Positions 34,825-43,141 of a DNA stretch of 64,000 nucleotides are shown here, in pieces. How positions within the stretch are numbered: the first letter of the stretch is position 1; every line of letters starts with the position of its first letter. A model generated the notes under the pieces. It saw only the letters and a program-made list of their open reading frames with translations. It made no database searches and was not told where the DNA came from. The position numbers and the translations under genes were made by a program. This DNA comes from Sphingomonas sp. Leaf412 (GTDB lineage: Bacteria; Pseudomonadota; Alphaproteobacteria; Sphingomonadales; Sphingomonadaceae): the NCBI RefSeq assembly GCF_001425405.1, contig NZ_LMQP01000002.1, positions 522,907 through 586,906 of the forward strand, given 5' to 3'.

Positions 34825-35730
34825 TCAGGCGGTGGGCGAGCAGGAAGTCATACACCGCTCCGGGGTCCTTCGGAGGTGGGAACCCGGCAGCCGTACACCG
34901 CGTCGAAACCTGTGCATGGCGCTTCCTCTGATTTGCGGAGAGCATCGACCGGCGACCGGTGCCCGAAGCGCCTTCTCGAACACCGCCTCGGCCTTCTCCG
35001 CGTGGCAAAGTTCCGCATCGATCGTCGCGATGATTTTGATGAGCACGTCGGTGAACCCGACGACCCCGCGCAGGTTCAGCGACACCTTCTGGCCGAGCGT
35101 GACCGGATCGAACGCGAGGTCGCCCTTCCTCCCCAGCTGCGCTTTGCCGGAGACCGGCTGGAAGGCTGTGTAGGCATCGACCGCCTTCTGGTCGGCCACG
35201 CCTCCAGCGTGCACCTGCGCGTTCCTCAGTTCCTTGAAGTAACGATAGCACAGCATGAAGTTCTGGAGATGCGGGAGAGAATACTTCCTGTCGGTGGAAT
35301 AGATTGGATAATAGGCTGACTTCAGAGTGCTGGACTCGCTCGCGAGAAGACCCGCCATCGTCGTGACCACCCTGTCCGGAAACTGCAGCTTCTTGCCCGA
35401 TCCGGCCCGTTCGCCAAGCGAGTGCAGGATGTCGTCGGCCCACTGCTCGTAGATCGCGAAAGCGTTCGTCAGAACGAACGACCCGAAGATCGCGGTCTGG
35501 TCGTCCCACGTGTAGTCGGTGACGGTGCGCCTGAGATCGACGTTGTCGATCTTGCTTCCGAACAGGAATCTCTGCTTCAGCTGATCGACAGAGGCGTGCG
35601 GCACCTCGGCGATGAAGCCCTGCACCTGCCAGCGAAGGTTCCACAGCGCGGCTGCCGTCGGCCACACGAACTCGAAGAGAGACGTGACCTGGCGTATCGC
35701 CTGACGGCTCGCCGGGAAAAACAGTTCCAT
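34825..35730 (-). CDS. HEPN-like protein, about 300 aa, possible 3' frameshift
   Basis: A mostly helical protein starting MELFFPASRQAIRQVTSLFE. A long helix carries FVLTNAFAIYEQWADDILHS and the motif FKELRNAQVHAGG (Arg169-Asn170-x3-His174), the RNxxxH ribonuclease signature of HEPN toxins. The frame used here ends in an unlikely Arg/Pro/Cys-rich tail (RRTPERCMTSCSPTA), whereas the other minus-strand frame, ending at 34814, closes with a natural-looking DPGAVYDFLLAHRLIVI. A one-base shift near 34900-34930 would join them. GGGGGAC precedes the ATG at 35730. Confidence 0.65.
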   Translation of the reverse strand: MELFFPASRQAIRQVTSLFEFVWPTAAALWNLRWQVQGFIAEVPHASVDQLKQRFLFGSKIDNVDLRRTVTDYTWDDQTAIFGSFVLTNAFAIYEQWADDILHSLGERAGSGKKLQFPDRVVTTMAGLLASESSTLKSAYYPIYSTDRKYSLPHLQNFMLCYRYFKELRNAQVHAGGVADQKAVDAYTAFQPVSGKAQLGRKGDLAFDPVTLGQKVSLNLRGVVGFTDVLIKIIATIDAELCHAEKAEAVFEKALRAPVAGRCSPQIRGSAMHRFRRGVRLPGSHLRRTPERCMTSCSPTA

Positions 35731-35792
35731 GCCACAGTCCCCCATCGTCGCGCCGGTTTGCATCGATGCTTCAGCACAGGCAAAACCGCGAA

Positions 35793-37118
35793 TTATAGCA
35801 GGCGGCGCCGCGCTATGCGCCGCTCCTCCTCAGTGAAGATCCCATCCCAGCGCGGCTGGAGCACGAGCGACTCCACCGCGAGGTCGATGCGCTCGAGCAA
35901 CGCGAGGCGCGCGAACCCCTCGGAAGGCGGAAGCTCCAGCAACCTGCGGGCGGTCCCGATGCCGCCGAGCCGGTCGATCATCTGGAGCATACCGGTGGGA
36001 TGGTAGTCCAACGCCGCGCACTGGGCGTAGATGTCACGGAGAGCGTCGGCGAACTCGCGATCCAGCGAGGCGGCGTCCCGCGCCGTGGTGGCAGCCGCGC
36101 GCGGTGTCGGAGTGCCGCCGCCCAGGACCGCCGCCAGCTTCGGAGCGTTGCCCTCCAACCAGTCCACCAGTGCGGCCATGGCGTCCAGTCCGGCCAGGAC
36201 GGCGTCGCGCTGCGAGGCGAACGGAGACTGCGGGTCGATGCCCGGCGTCCGCGCGCGGATCGCGAGCGACTTCCCCGCCCCCTCGGCCGAGTAGGGCGTT
36301 CCGGCCAGGATCCCGGAGGCGCGCGCGGCCGGCGCCAGGTGCGCCAGGCTCGAGAACTGGGCGTTGACCCATTTCCAGGGAACCGAGTTCCCGAACTCGT
36401 GCCGCAGGGCCGGGGCCGGCAACCCCGGCAAGGTCAACCCCTCGAATATCCGCGTGATGGCCTTGGGTCCGTCCGTCGATGGCCGCACACGCAGGGCCGG
36501 CAGGCGTTCGCGCGCCAGCGCCGCATAGGCCTCGGCGAAGTCCCGCTTCTCCGGAACGGTCCGGGCGATCCAGGCGGCGGACGCACGCTTGCCGCATAGC
36601 GCCTCCAGCAGCTGGACGCGCACACCGAGCCGGGCATCGACCTCCAAGGGAACGTCCTCGCCACGACGCACCTCGAGAGCGTCGGCGATGTCCTCGATCG
36701 ACACGCTGGCGTCGAAGGTCGAAGCGTCGAGCAGGGTGCGGAGCCTGCCGGCTGGCGCGACCAGCACCGACGCGGCCCGTCTGGCGCCCAGTTCCGAACG
36801 GGCGGCGGCCACCTCCGCCGCATAGGCCTCAGCCTGGCCGGGCTGAAAGTCGGCCGTGACCTTGCTCTCGATCAGGACGCGCGCCGTTACCGCACCGGTC
36901 GGATCGAACCACCCGATCTGGACGTCTGTCTGCCGGCTGTCCTGGAGCCGGGTCGGCGACTTCTGCAACCTGACCTCGCACCCTTCGGGAGCGTCGAACC
37001 GCGCGGTCAGATGCCCGAGCAGCCAGCTCCGGAATTCCGGCGAGGCGTGCAGCTCTTCGACAAGGAAGTTGTCGAGGTCGCGCTCGCGGACCCGGTCCCT
37101 GAACAGCTCGTCGCTCAT
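35793..37118 (-). CDS. PD-(D/E)XK-type nuclease-domain protein, 441 aa
   Basis: The N-terminal domain has the restriction-endonuclease fold pattern: QTDVQIGW (Asp65), then ARVLIESKVTADFQPGQAEA (Glu84-x-Lys86, and a following QAExY motif: Gln95, Tyr99), with ERDLDNFLVEELHASPEFRS before it. The larger C-terminal part (LPALRVRPSTDG onward) is unrecognised. It probably cleaves nucleic acid as the effector of a three-gene set, since its ATG overlaps the stop of the upstream unknown gene (ATGA, 37115-37118), which in turn overlaps a PLD-family gene. Start ATG 37118 was chosen for this overlap; a longer frame is a shadow. Confidence 0.75.
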   Translation of the reverse strand: MSDELFRDRVRERDLDNFLVEELHASPEFRSWLLGHLTARFDAPEGCEVRLQKSPTRLQDSRQTDVQIGWFDPTGAVTARVLIESKVTADFQPGQAEAYAAEVAAARSELGARRAASVLVAPAGRLRTLLDASTFDASVSIEDIADALEVRRGEDVPLEVDARLGVRVQLLEALCGKRASAAWIARTVPEKRDFAEAYAALARERLPALRVRPSTDGPKAITRIFEGLTLPGLPAPALRHEFGNSVPWKWVNAQFSSLAHLAPAARASGILAGTPYSAEGAGKSLAIRARTPGIDPQSPFASQRDAVLAGLDAMAALVDWLEGNAPKLAAVLGGGTPTPRAAATTARDAASLDREFADALRDIYAQCAALDYHPTGMLQMIDRLGGIGTARRLLELPPSEGFARLALLERIDLAVESLVLQPRWDGIFTEEERRIARRRLL

Positions 37119-38656
37119 GCGGTACCGCCTCCGGTCCGCGCCGCCGGGCTGACGTAGCCGCCTTCCGCCTGGTCGACGATCCCGCAGTCGGAGGCGAGTT
37201 CCAGCAGCGTGTAGAGGCGGTCCGCCGTGGGATTGGATCGTCCCGCGCCACGCAGGGCGATCCAACCGCCCTCGTCGAGCACGATCCGCAACCGCTGCGT
37301 GTCATCGCCGCTGCGACCTACCGCCCAGTACACGTGCTGGCCGATCAGGAGCTCCGACACGATCAGCTCGCAGGCGTCTCGCATCGGCAGACCCGCGGCG
37401 CTGCGGAAGCGTGCCGAAAGACGTGTCAGCGGCAGCCGGTCGGGCTGACCCGCGAACAGGTCCTCGGCCTCGTCCATCACCCTGCAGATGGCGATCGCTG
37501 CCCGAAGGCCGGATGCGCAGAGGGCAGGGTCGTCCCACTGGCGGGATCCCTCGATCGCGTCGAGCAGCGTTACCGGCGACACCACCGCGTCATCGCCCTC
37601 GTCACCACGGTCCCGCCGGTCCAGCCATTCCCCGAACGGCAAGTCGGGGGAGGCGTCTAGCGCCTCGAGCAGCCAGCCCACGAGCTCGTCGAGCGTCACC
37701 GGCCGGTTGGACGCCATCGCCAGGACCCAGTTCAGAAGACCCTCCAGCGACAGCCGCATCAGCTGGCGGGTCTGCATGGCACGCCACAGGCGAGCGGTCG
37801 GCCAGTCCGACCACTCACGGTCGGACCGTGCAGCGAGCAGCCTCAGCTGGCCGGTGTCGAGCGGTCCGGTCGCGGAGCCGAGGATTGATCCGACAAGCTC
37901 CATGGTCCGGGCGCGGGGCGAGACGCCACCCGATCCGACAAGCGCCAGGCGCCCGACTTCGGCCTCCGCCGGGGTCAGATCCCGCATGTCCCATAGCGGA
38001 TGCCATTCGACCATGAGGTCAAGTGACACCCAGCCGCACTCCAGCGAGGCGAACGCCTCATGGCCAAGCGCCGGCGCCAATCTGGCGTCGAGGGCGAGGA
38101 CTGCCGGCATGACCTCGTCCACCGGCGCGAACAGCCCGCCCGACGATCTGAGGAAGCCCATCCCAAGCCCCTCCTTCACCGAGGGACCATACGAGACCGG
38201 GGACATAAGCGACCCCTGGTCACGGCGCCGGAGATGCCAGTCCTCCCACTCGGGCGTTGAGAAGTCGTAGCCCCGCTTCGCTACGACGCGCGCCTGCAGA
38301 CCCTCCACACCCGGAAGGCTAGAGAAGTCCCCCGCCATCAGCTGGCCCGTCTGGAAGATGACCTCGATCCGGTCGGTGAACCGCCGCCCGACCGGCACGG
38401 GTAGCGACTGCAGCCCGGCGCGCTCCGCCAGCCGCGCTGCCTGCCACCACGCCCACGCCATTACCACGTAGGGTCGCAGCCGCCATGCCGCGTTGTTGAG
38501 GCCCGGGATGCAGCGATCCATCATGTCGAAGTTGAGCTGCCTCAATCCAAGCGGATCCACGCCCCCCGTCTCGAGCGGCAGGATCGGGACCGGGCGCGGG
38601 CGATCGGCCAAGGCGATCACATCGTCCAGATCATGGAGATTGCGGATCCGCGCCAT
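37115..38656 (-). CDS. Unrecognised protein of the PLD/PD-(D/E)XK operon, 513 aa
   Basis: It begins MARIRNLHDLDDVIALADRP and contains an N-terminal LNFDMMDRCIPGLNNAAWRL stretch, an AWAWWQAARLAERAG helix, a SPVSYGPSVKEGLGMGFLRS loop and a long Leu/Arg-rich helical rest. I recognise no domain. It resembles, in layout only, uncharacterised proteins that accompany phospholipase-D-type helicases or nucleases in defence loci. Both ends overlap the neighbours: TGATG with the PLD gene upstream and ATGA with the PD-(D/E)XK gene downstream. It is best read as an obligate partner of the two nucleases, perhaps the sensor or scaffold. Confidence 0.7.
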   Translation of the reverse strand: MARIRNLHDLDDVIALADRPRPVPILPLETGGVDPLGLRQLNFDMMDRCIPGLNNAAWRLRPYVVMAWAWWQAARLAERAGLQSLPVPVGRRFTDRIEVIFQTGQLMAGDFSSLPGVEGLQARVVAKRGYDFSTPEWEDWHLRRRDQGSLMSPVSYGPSVKEGLGMGFLRSSGGLFAPVDEVMPAVLALDARLAPALGHEAFASLECGWVSLDLMVEWHPLWDMRDLTPAEAEVGRLALVGSGGVSPRARTMELVGSILGSATGPLDTGQLRLLAARSDREWSDWPTARLWRAMQTRQLMRLSLEGLLNWVLAMASNRPVTLDELVGWLLEALDASPDLPFGEWLDRRDRGDEGDDAVVSPVTLLDAIEGSRQWDDPALCASGLRAAIAICRVMDEAEDLFAGQPDRLPLTRLSARFRSAAGLPMRDACELIVSELLIGQHVYWAVGRSGDDTQRLRIVLDEGGWIALRGAGRSNPTADRLYTLLELASDCGIVDQAEGGYVSPAARTGGGTA

Positions 38657-41061
38657 CACAGACTCCGATCCAGAACAACGACGCTCGAGCAGCAGTTCTG
38701 TGCAGCGACCAGGCCGATGGCGCGCAGCCGCTGGATGTCCGCCGCGGGCAGGCCGATGCTACATTTGGGGCAGGACGTGTGCCACGGACCGGCGATCGGT
38801 ATGCGGGCGGCGAAGCCGTCCGCGATGCGACGCCGGATGCGGGCCATCTCCGGTTCGCGGTCGAGGCAGGGAAGCGGCGGCGGGGCCCCGCCGGCGCGGA
38901 TCGCAGCTAGCAGGACCGGCAGCTCCTCAAGGACGGAGCGCTCCCCGCGGACTTCGGCCACGAACGCGTCCAGCGCCTCGCGGCCCGCCGTAGCTTCGGC
39001 GACTAGGCCGCTGACAACCGGGGTCATCGCGCCCATGCACGCGTCCAGCGCATCGTCCACCGGTCCGACCATGGCCGCGATCCTGCGCCGCGCGCGGATC
39101 GGCGAACGCGCGGCCATCGCGTCGATAAGCACCATCGCCGTCGCAAGGGAGCGGAGTTCCGCCCGTTCCGGGTCGCAGCGCAGCCTGGGCGACGCGAGCA
39201 CCGTCCACCACGAGGCGAACTCCGAGACCCGCGCGGCGTCGGGGCGGCGCGCGAGCACGCACAGGCCGAGATCGCCCAGCCGGTGGAGTTCGGTCTGAGG
39301 ATCATCGTCGATCCTCGAGGCGAAGGCCTCCCGGATCACCTCGAACACCTTCTCCGTCCGCTCCGGCGGCGGGCTGGCCGCGCGCCCGCCCGCCCCGGCA
39401 TCCTCCGCATCGCCGGCGGCCGATCCGCCACCGCCAGTGCCGCCGCTCACGAGACTGCGGCGCACCGCCGCGATCAGCCGGTCGATCGCGCTGGCGCCCC
39501 AGCCGGCGACGTGGGGCGATGTACCCCCGGCGCGTGGTCGCACATCCAGTTCCGCCAGCGACACGCTCCGGTCGTCAACCACGCGATCGGTCGGGCGGAC
39601 GGCGGAACCGTTGCTCCACGGCGCGGCCGTCTCGTCGGGGTGCCGGGCGAAGTACTCCAGCACGCCGGCGAGATCCTCGTCCTCCGCCGAGCCGCCGACG
39701 ACCCGGATCATGCTGCCGGCGCTCGAACCCCATCGGCGGTTCAACTCGAGCAGATCGGGGAAGGTCACGAAACCGGCGACACGCCGCCCATCGCGCGACA
39801 GCGCAAGGATAGCGCGCCGGCTGCCGAAGCCGATCTCGTCCCCTCCGCGGATCTCGATCGAGAAGCGGCGGTCTAGCCCAACCTCAAGATCGCCCAGCTC
39901 GCGGAACTCCCCCGTCGCGTCGAGACGCGCCGACCAGGTGCCCTGGGCGTCGGCACCCATTACGATCCCTGACAGGTTACGGCCGACGAGATTCGCAAGC
40001 AGGATCGCGTCGTCGCTTCCGGACCCCTCCGTCTCGACCACTGGAAGCGGAGGCAGCGAGCCGACGAACGCCCGCACCGGCGTGCGCTCAGGTCCCGCGC
40101 GCACGACCGCGAGCTCGACGTTCACTGCCCGGGAAAGCGCCGGTCCGCTCGCGTTCACACTGCCGCTCACGGTCAGCACGCGGTCGCGGCAGATAATCTC
40201 GATGAGCTTGGCATGCATGGGACGCTGCCGCGGCTCCTCGTCGAGGCCCTCGACGACGACCCGGTCCGCTCGGGTATCGTGTGCGAAGTCGTAGTGCTGA
40301 CCGGCCAATGCCAAGGCGGTGGACACATGGACCGCGAACCGCTCCAGCCCCAGCCCGTCGGCCAGTCTGCGGACCGCGCCGGCTAACCCGAAGTAGGGCG
40401 ACGCGACGAGAAGCCCGGTTGCCCCGCCCGCCGCGTCCGCCATCTCCACGAGCTGGTCCGCGATTGGCCGGTCGACGCTGTGGAGGAGGCGCACGTCTGA
40501 CCCGCCGCCCATATCTCCCGACCGCCGCAGCGCGCCCGCCCAGGACGCGGCGATTCCTGCGTTCGGGAAGTCGAGGCGGGGCGACGTGGCAAGCGCCTCG
40601 AGGAAGTCGGCCATGTCGCCGAACGCCCGCGGCGACGTGCGCGGACTGAGTATCTCGCAGAGCTCGAGGTTGCGCCCCCAGCCCCCGAACGTGAGGTTCC
40701 CCGAACCGATCACGAGGCGCGGACCATCCTCGCCATCGAGCAGGACGAACTTCGGATGGAAGCATCCGCCGGGCGCGCCGATCGCGTCCACGGCGTAGGT
40801 CCGGCCAACCTCGCGCGCCCCGGCCTCGCCGAGCGAGGCCGCCACACCCGACACGTCGGCGAGGATCCGGATGTCGTTGGCGCCGACCCGACGCAGCGCC
40901 CGCAGCGGTGCCGCCTCGAAGAACCCCAGACTAAGCGCATAGGTGCCAAAAAGCGCCCGCGTCCAACGCCCGGCCCGGACGACGTCCAGCGGATGCGCGG
41001 TCGCAGAAGCAGCCTCAGCAGCCGTCACCACTTTATTGGCACGTCGATGAATCCCCCCCAT
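38656..41061 (-). CDS. Phospholipase D-family nuclease protein with zinc-finger-like C-terminus, about 801 aa
   Basis: Two PLD-type catalytic halves are visible: GGCFHPKFVLLDG (His102, Lys104) with IGSGNLTFGGW, and RPMHAKLIEII (His283, Lys285) with VSGSVNASGPAL. The PLD family uses such HxK/GSxN pairs for phosphodiester cleavage. A middle beta-rich domain follows, and the C-terminus has Cys pairs (SCPKCSIGLP, QNCCSS) that may bind zinc. The start at 41061 (MGGIHRRANK) is tentative; a longer frame goes to 41274. It leads a three-gene operon with coupled stops and starts and is divergent from a second PLD-type gene at 41441. Confidence 0.75.
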   Translation of the reverse strand: MGGIHRRANKVVTAAEAASATAHPLDVVRAGRWTRALFGTYALSLGFFEAAPLRALRRVGANDIRILADVSGVAASLGEAGAREVGRTYAVDAIGAPGGCFHPKFVLLDGEDGPRLVIGSGNLTFGGWGRNLELCEILSPRTSPRAFGDMADFLEALATSPRLDFPNAGIAASWAGALRRSGDMGGGSDVRLLHSVDRPIADQLVEMADAAGGATGLLVASPYFGLAGAVRRLADGLGLERFAVHVSTALALAGQHYDFAHDTRADRVVVEGLDEEPRQRPMHAKLIEIICRDRVLTVSGSVNASGPALSRAVNVELAVVRAGPERTPVRAFVGSLPPLPVVETEGSGSDDAILLANLVGRNLSGIVMGADAQGTWSARLDATGEFRELGDLEVGLDRRFSIEIRGGDEIGFGSRRAILALSRDGRRVAGFVTFPDLLELNRRWGSSAGSMIRVVGGSAEDEDLAGVLEYFARHPDETAAPWSNGSAVRPTDRVVDDRSVSLAELDVRPRAGGTSPHVAGWGASAIDRLIAAVRRSLVSGGTGGGGSAAGDAEDAGAGGRAASPPPERTEKVFEVIREAFASRIDDDPQTELHRLGDLGLCVLARRPDAARVSEFASWWTVLASPRLRCDPERAELRSLATAMVLIDAMAARSPIRARRRIAAMVGPVDDALDACMGAMTPVVSGLVAEATAGREALDAFVAEVRGERSVLEELPVLLAAIRAGGAPPPLPCLDREPEMARIRRRIADGFAARIPIAGPWHTSCPKCSIGLPAADIQRLRAIGLVAAQNCCSSVVVLDRSL

Positions 41062-41440
41062 ACCGCGGCCTCGCCTGCGACGCACCGATCGTGACCCACG
41101 CAGGCGGAGGAGGCAAGGCCGACGAGAAAACCTCAGCCCAGAGGCGCCGGGATGCTCAACGGCTGAAAATAGCTGAAGATGATAATAGGGGGCGAGAATT
41201 ATATGTACGAAGCCAAGCGACGTGTTGGCCTTTTGTATTGATGGTCCGACTAACGGTCGAGTCAAGTGAATCACATCGGCGGAATCGGACGCGAGGACTT
41301 TCGGTATCCTGCAGCGGATCCCTTTTTCGACGGAGACGAATGCGTCGCGACCGCCGTGCTGCTGGACCGGGTTAGGGTCTCGCCAACGATAATGCCGTGG
41401 ACCGCCTTGCCGACGCTGTATGCGACGCTATCGTCCGGCA
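41062..41440. other. Divergent promoter region between two PLD-type genes
   Basis: About 380 bp with locally lower GC than either neighbour (for example the stretch around 41170-41230 rich in A/T). It must hold the promoters for both the 38656-41061 operon and the 41441 gene. I see no clear dyad or array. Up to 213 bp of it could be coding if the longer start of the minus-strand gene is used. Confidence 0.5.
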
Positions 41441-42799
41441 ATGTCAAAACAACGCATGGTGTCGGCGACCATCCTCGTCGGACGACCTGACCTCATCGCT
41501 CTCGGCGACGACGTCGACTACGTCGAGCTTGACGAGGCTCTCGAGGCCGCGGCCTCGTCCGCTACCGAGATCACAATCCTTGGCGGCTTCTACAGTGTCG
41601 AGCCGATCATCGCGCTGTGCAAGCAGGTCAGACGGTCCAGGCGTAGCGCCTGCAAGGTCAGGATCGCCGTCGGGATCGAGGCGAAATCGGCAATCCCAGC
41701 GACTTGGGCAGACATGCGTCGGCTGAGGGAAAAGCTGCTCAAGAGCGGCTTCCGGGACGTCGTCGTGGCGGTCGTGAGAAGCTCGCCGGTCCACTTCCAT
41801 ACCAAGCTCTTCCGGTTCCTCAATACCACCCGACCGGTTTGGTTCGTGGGCTCCGCCAATCCGGGAAGCACCCGCCACGAACTCATGGTCCGGCTATCCG
41901 GCCGGCACGAGGCGCTGTCGGCATACGTCGCAGCCGTATTCGCCAAGGCCGTCGACGTCGCGCTGTCGCCCCCGGCGGCCGAGATCACGACGCTGCGGGA
42001 CTTTTTTATGGCGGGGCTGCTCTGTCACAAGCCGCCGGCGCAGCGACTATTCACGTTCGACGCGTTCCGGTTCGACGCCCGGCATCACGAGCGGCTCGCC
42101 GAGGCGCTCGCTGGATCGTCCGCCGTCAGCCATGCCAATCCGCGGACGCAGGGATTCGGCTTCGACTTGAGAAGCCCGTTGCAGATCGCGGACGTTGACG
42201 ACGACCTCGACGGTGACGGCCCGTCCGGCAGTCGGGTGCAGATTCGACCATACTCGATCGACACGGTGTTCGGATGGTGGATGCCCCAGGCCTACGGCGA
42301 CTACGTCCGCGGCAAGGTGGCGCAGGACGAAGCAGCCAGGGAGCGGCGTCTCGCGGAGATCGGCGCCACGCTGCGGACGCCCGAAGGCGAGCGTTCCGTG
42401 CGCGATGCCTTCGCCAGCCACGTCGAGACGTTGGGGAGGTTCCTCGAGACGCACGGGATCGACGCCCGTCCCGTGAGCAACCGCGAGCTGCGCTTCGAGC
42501 GGTTCGTGACGTCCCGCACCAAGGCGCTGAGCAATCCGGTCACCGTCCAGCGCCACGCCCGGTCCATGACGCTGACCGGAATGCCGGACATCTGGGAAGA
42601 CGGCGTAGCGGTGGAGGAGTTCGAGCGGTCGTTCTTCGAGGACCTTGCGTTCCGGGCCGGCGGGACGACCCAGCCAGCGATCGTCAAGTCGATCCCCGCG
42701 CGGCTGGACGACGACACACTCTCGATCGGCTCGGAGTTTGAGGACGCGCTGCGCGACACGATCGCCGAGGAGCCATGGAGCGACGACGATTGGGAGTGA
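41441..42799 (+). CDS. Single-motif PLD-type nuclease-like protein, 452 aa
   Basis: The N-terminal 150 residues have one PLD half-site: SSPVHFHTKLFRFL (His120, Lys122) and VWFVGSANPGSTRHELMVRL (GSxN). Proteins with one HxK/GSxN unit, such as the restriction enzyme BfiI, dimerise to form the site. The C-terminal two-thirds contain no recognised domain, but could bind DNA. ATG 41441 follows the divergent promoter region. It points away from the PLD/unknown/PD-(D/E)XK operon and may be a fourth component of it. Confidence 0.7.
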   Translation: MSKQRMVSATILVGRPDLIALGDDVDYVELDEALEAAASSATEITILGGFYSVEPIIALCKQVRRSRRSACKVRIAVGIEAKSAIPATWADMRRLREKLLKSGFRDVVVAVVRSSPVHFHTKLFRFLNTTRPVWFVGSANPGSTRHELMVRLSGRHEALSAYVAAVFAKAVDVALSPPAAEITTLRDFFMAGLLCHKPPAQRLFTFDAFRFDARHHERLAEALAGSSAVSHANPRTQGFGFDLRSPLQIADVDDDLDGDGPSGSRVQIRPYSIDTVFGWWMPQAYGDYVRGKVAQDEAARERRLAEIGATLRTPEGERSVRDAFASHVETLGRFLETHGIDARPVSNRELRFERFVTSRTKALSNPVTVQRHARSMTLTGMPDIWEDGVAVEEFERSFFEDLAFRAGGTTQPAIVKSIPARLDDDTLSIGSEFEDALRDTIAEEPWSDDDWE

Positions 42800-43141
42800 C
42801 AAGTCCCGCGGACGGTGCTGACAACCAAGTCCCGACCGGCGGCAAAAACTTTCGGTTTCCGGCCCTGGTGCACTCCCACAAGACTTATTCGTCCCCGCCG
42901 CTTCGGCAGCGGCACGGTAGCTAGTAGGACGGCGGTCACGACCGGGAACCGATGGACTACGGGCGGCTCGACAGGCTGATCGGTTCGGCCAGCTGTTATA
43001 TCACCCTGACGATGACGGAGCGTGTCCGACCGGCAGTAGCACCCGTTCCCTCGAATTTGTGTCAATCGACAACATGCTGCAAGGTGTCTTAACATTACCA
43101 ACCGAGGCGACACTTGAACCGCGACACATGGGGGACGATCG
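42800..43141. other. Non-coding stretch before the SbcD-like gene
   Basis: About 340 bp with no supported gene; it probably contains the promoter of the SbcD/YhaN/GIY-YIG operon. An ATG at 43128 heads a different frame and is not linked to a recognisable protein. Confidence 0.5.
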
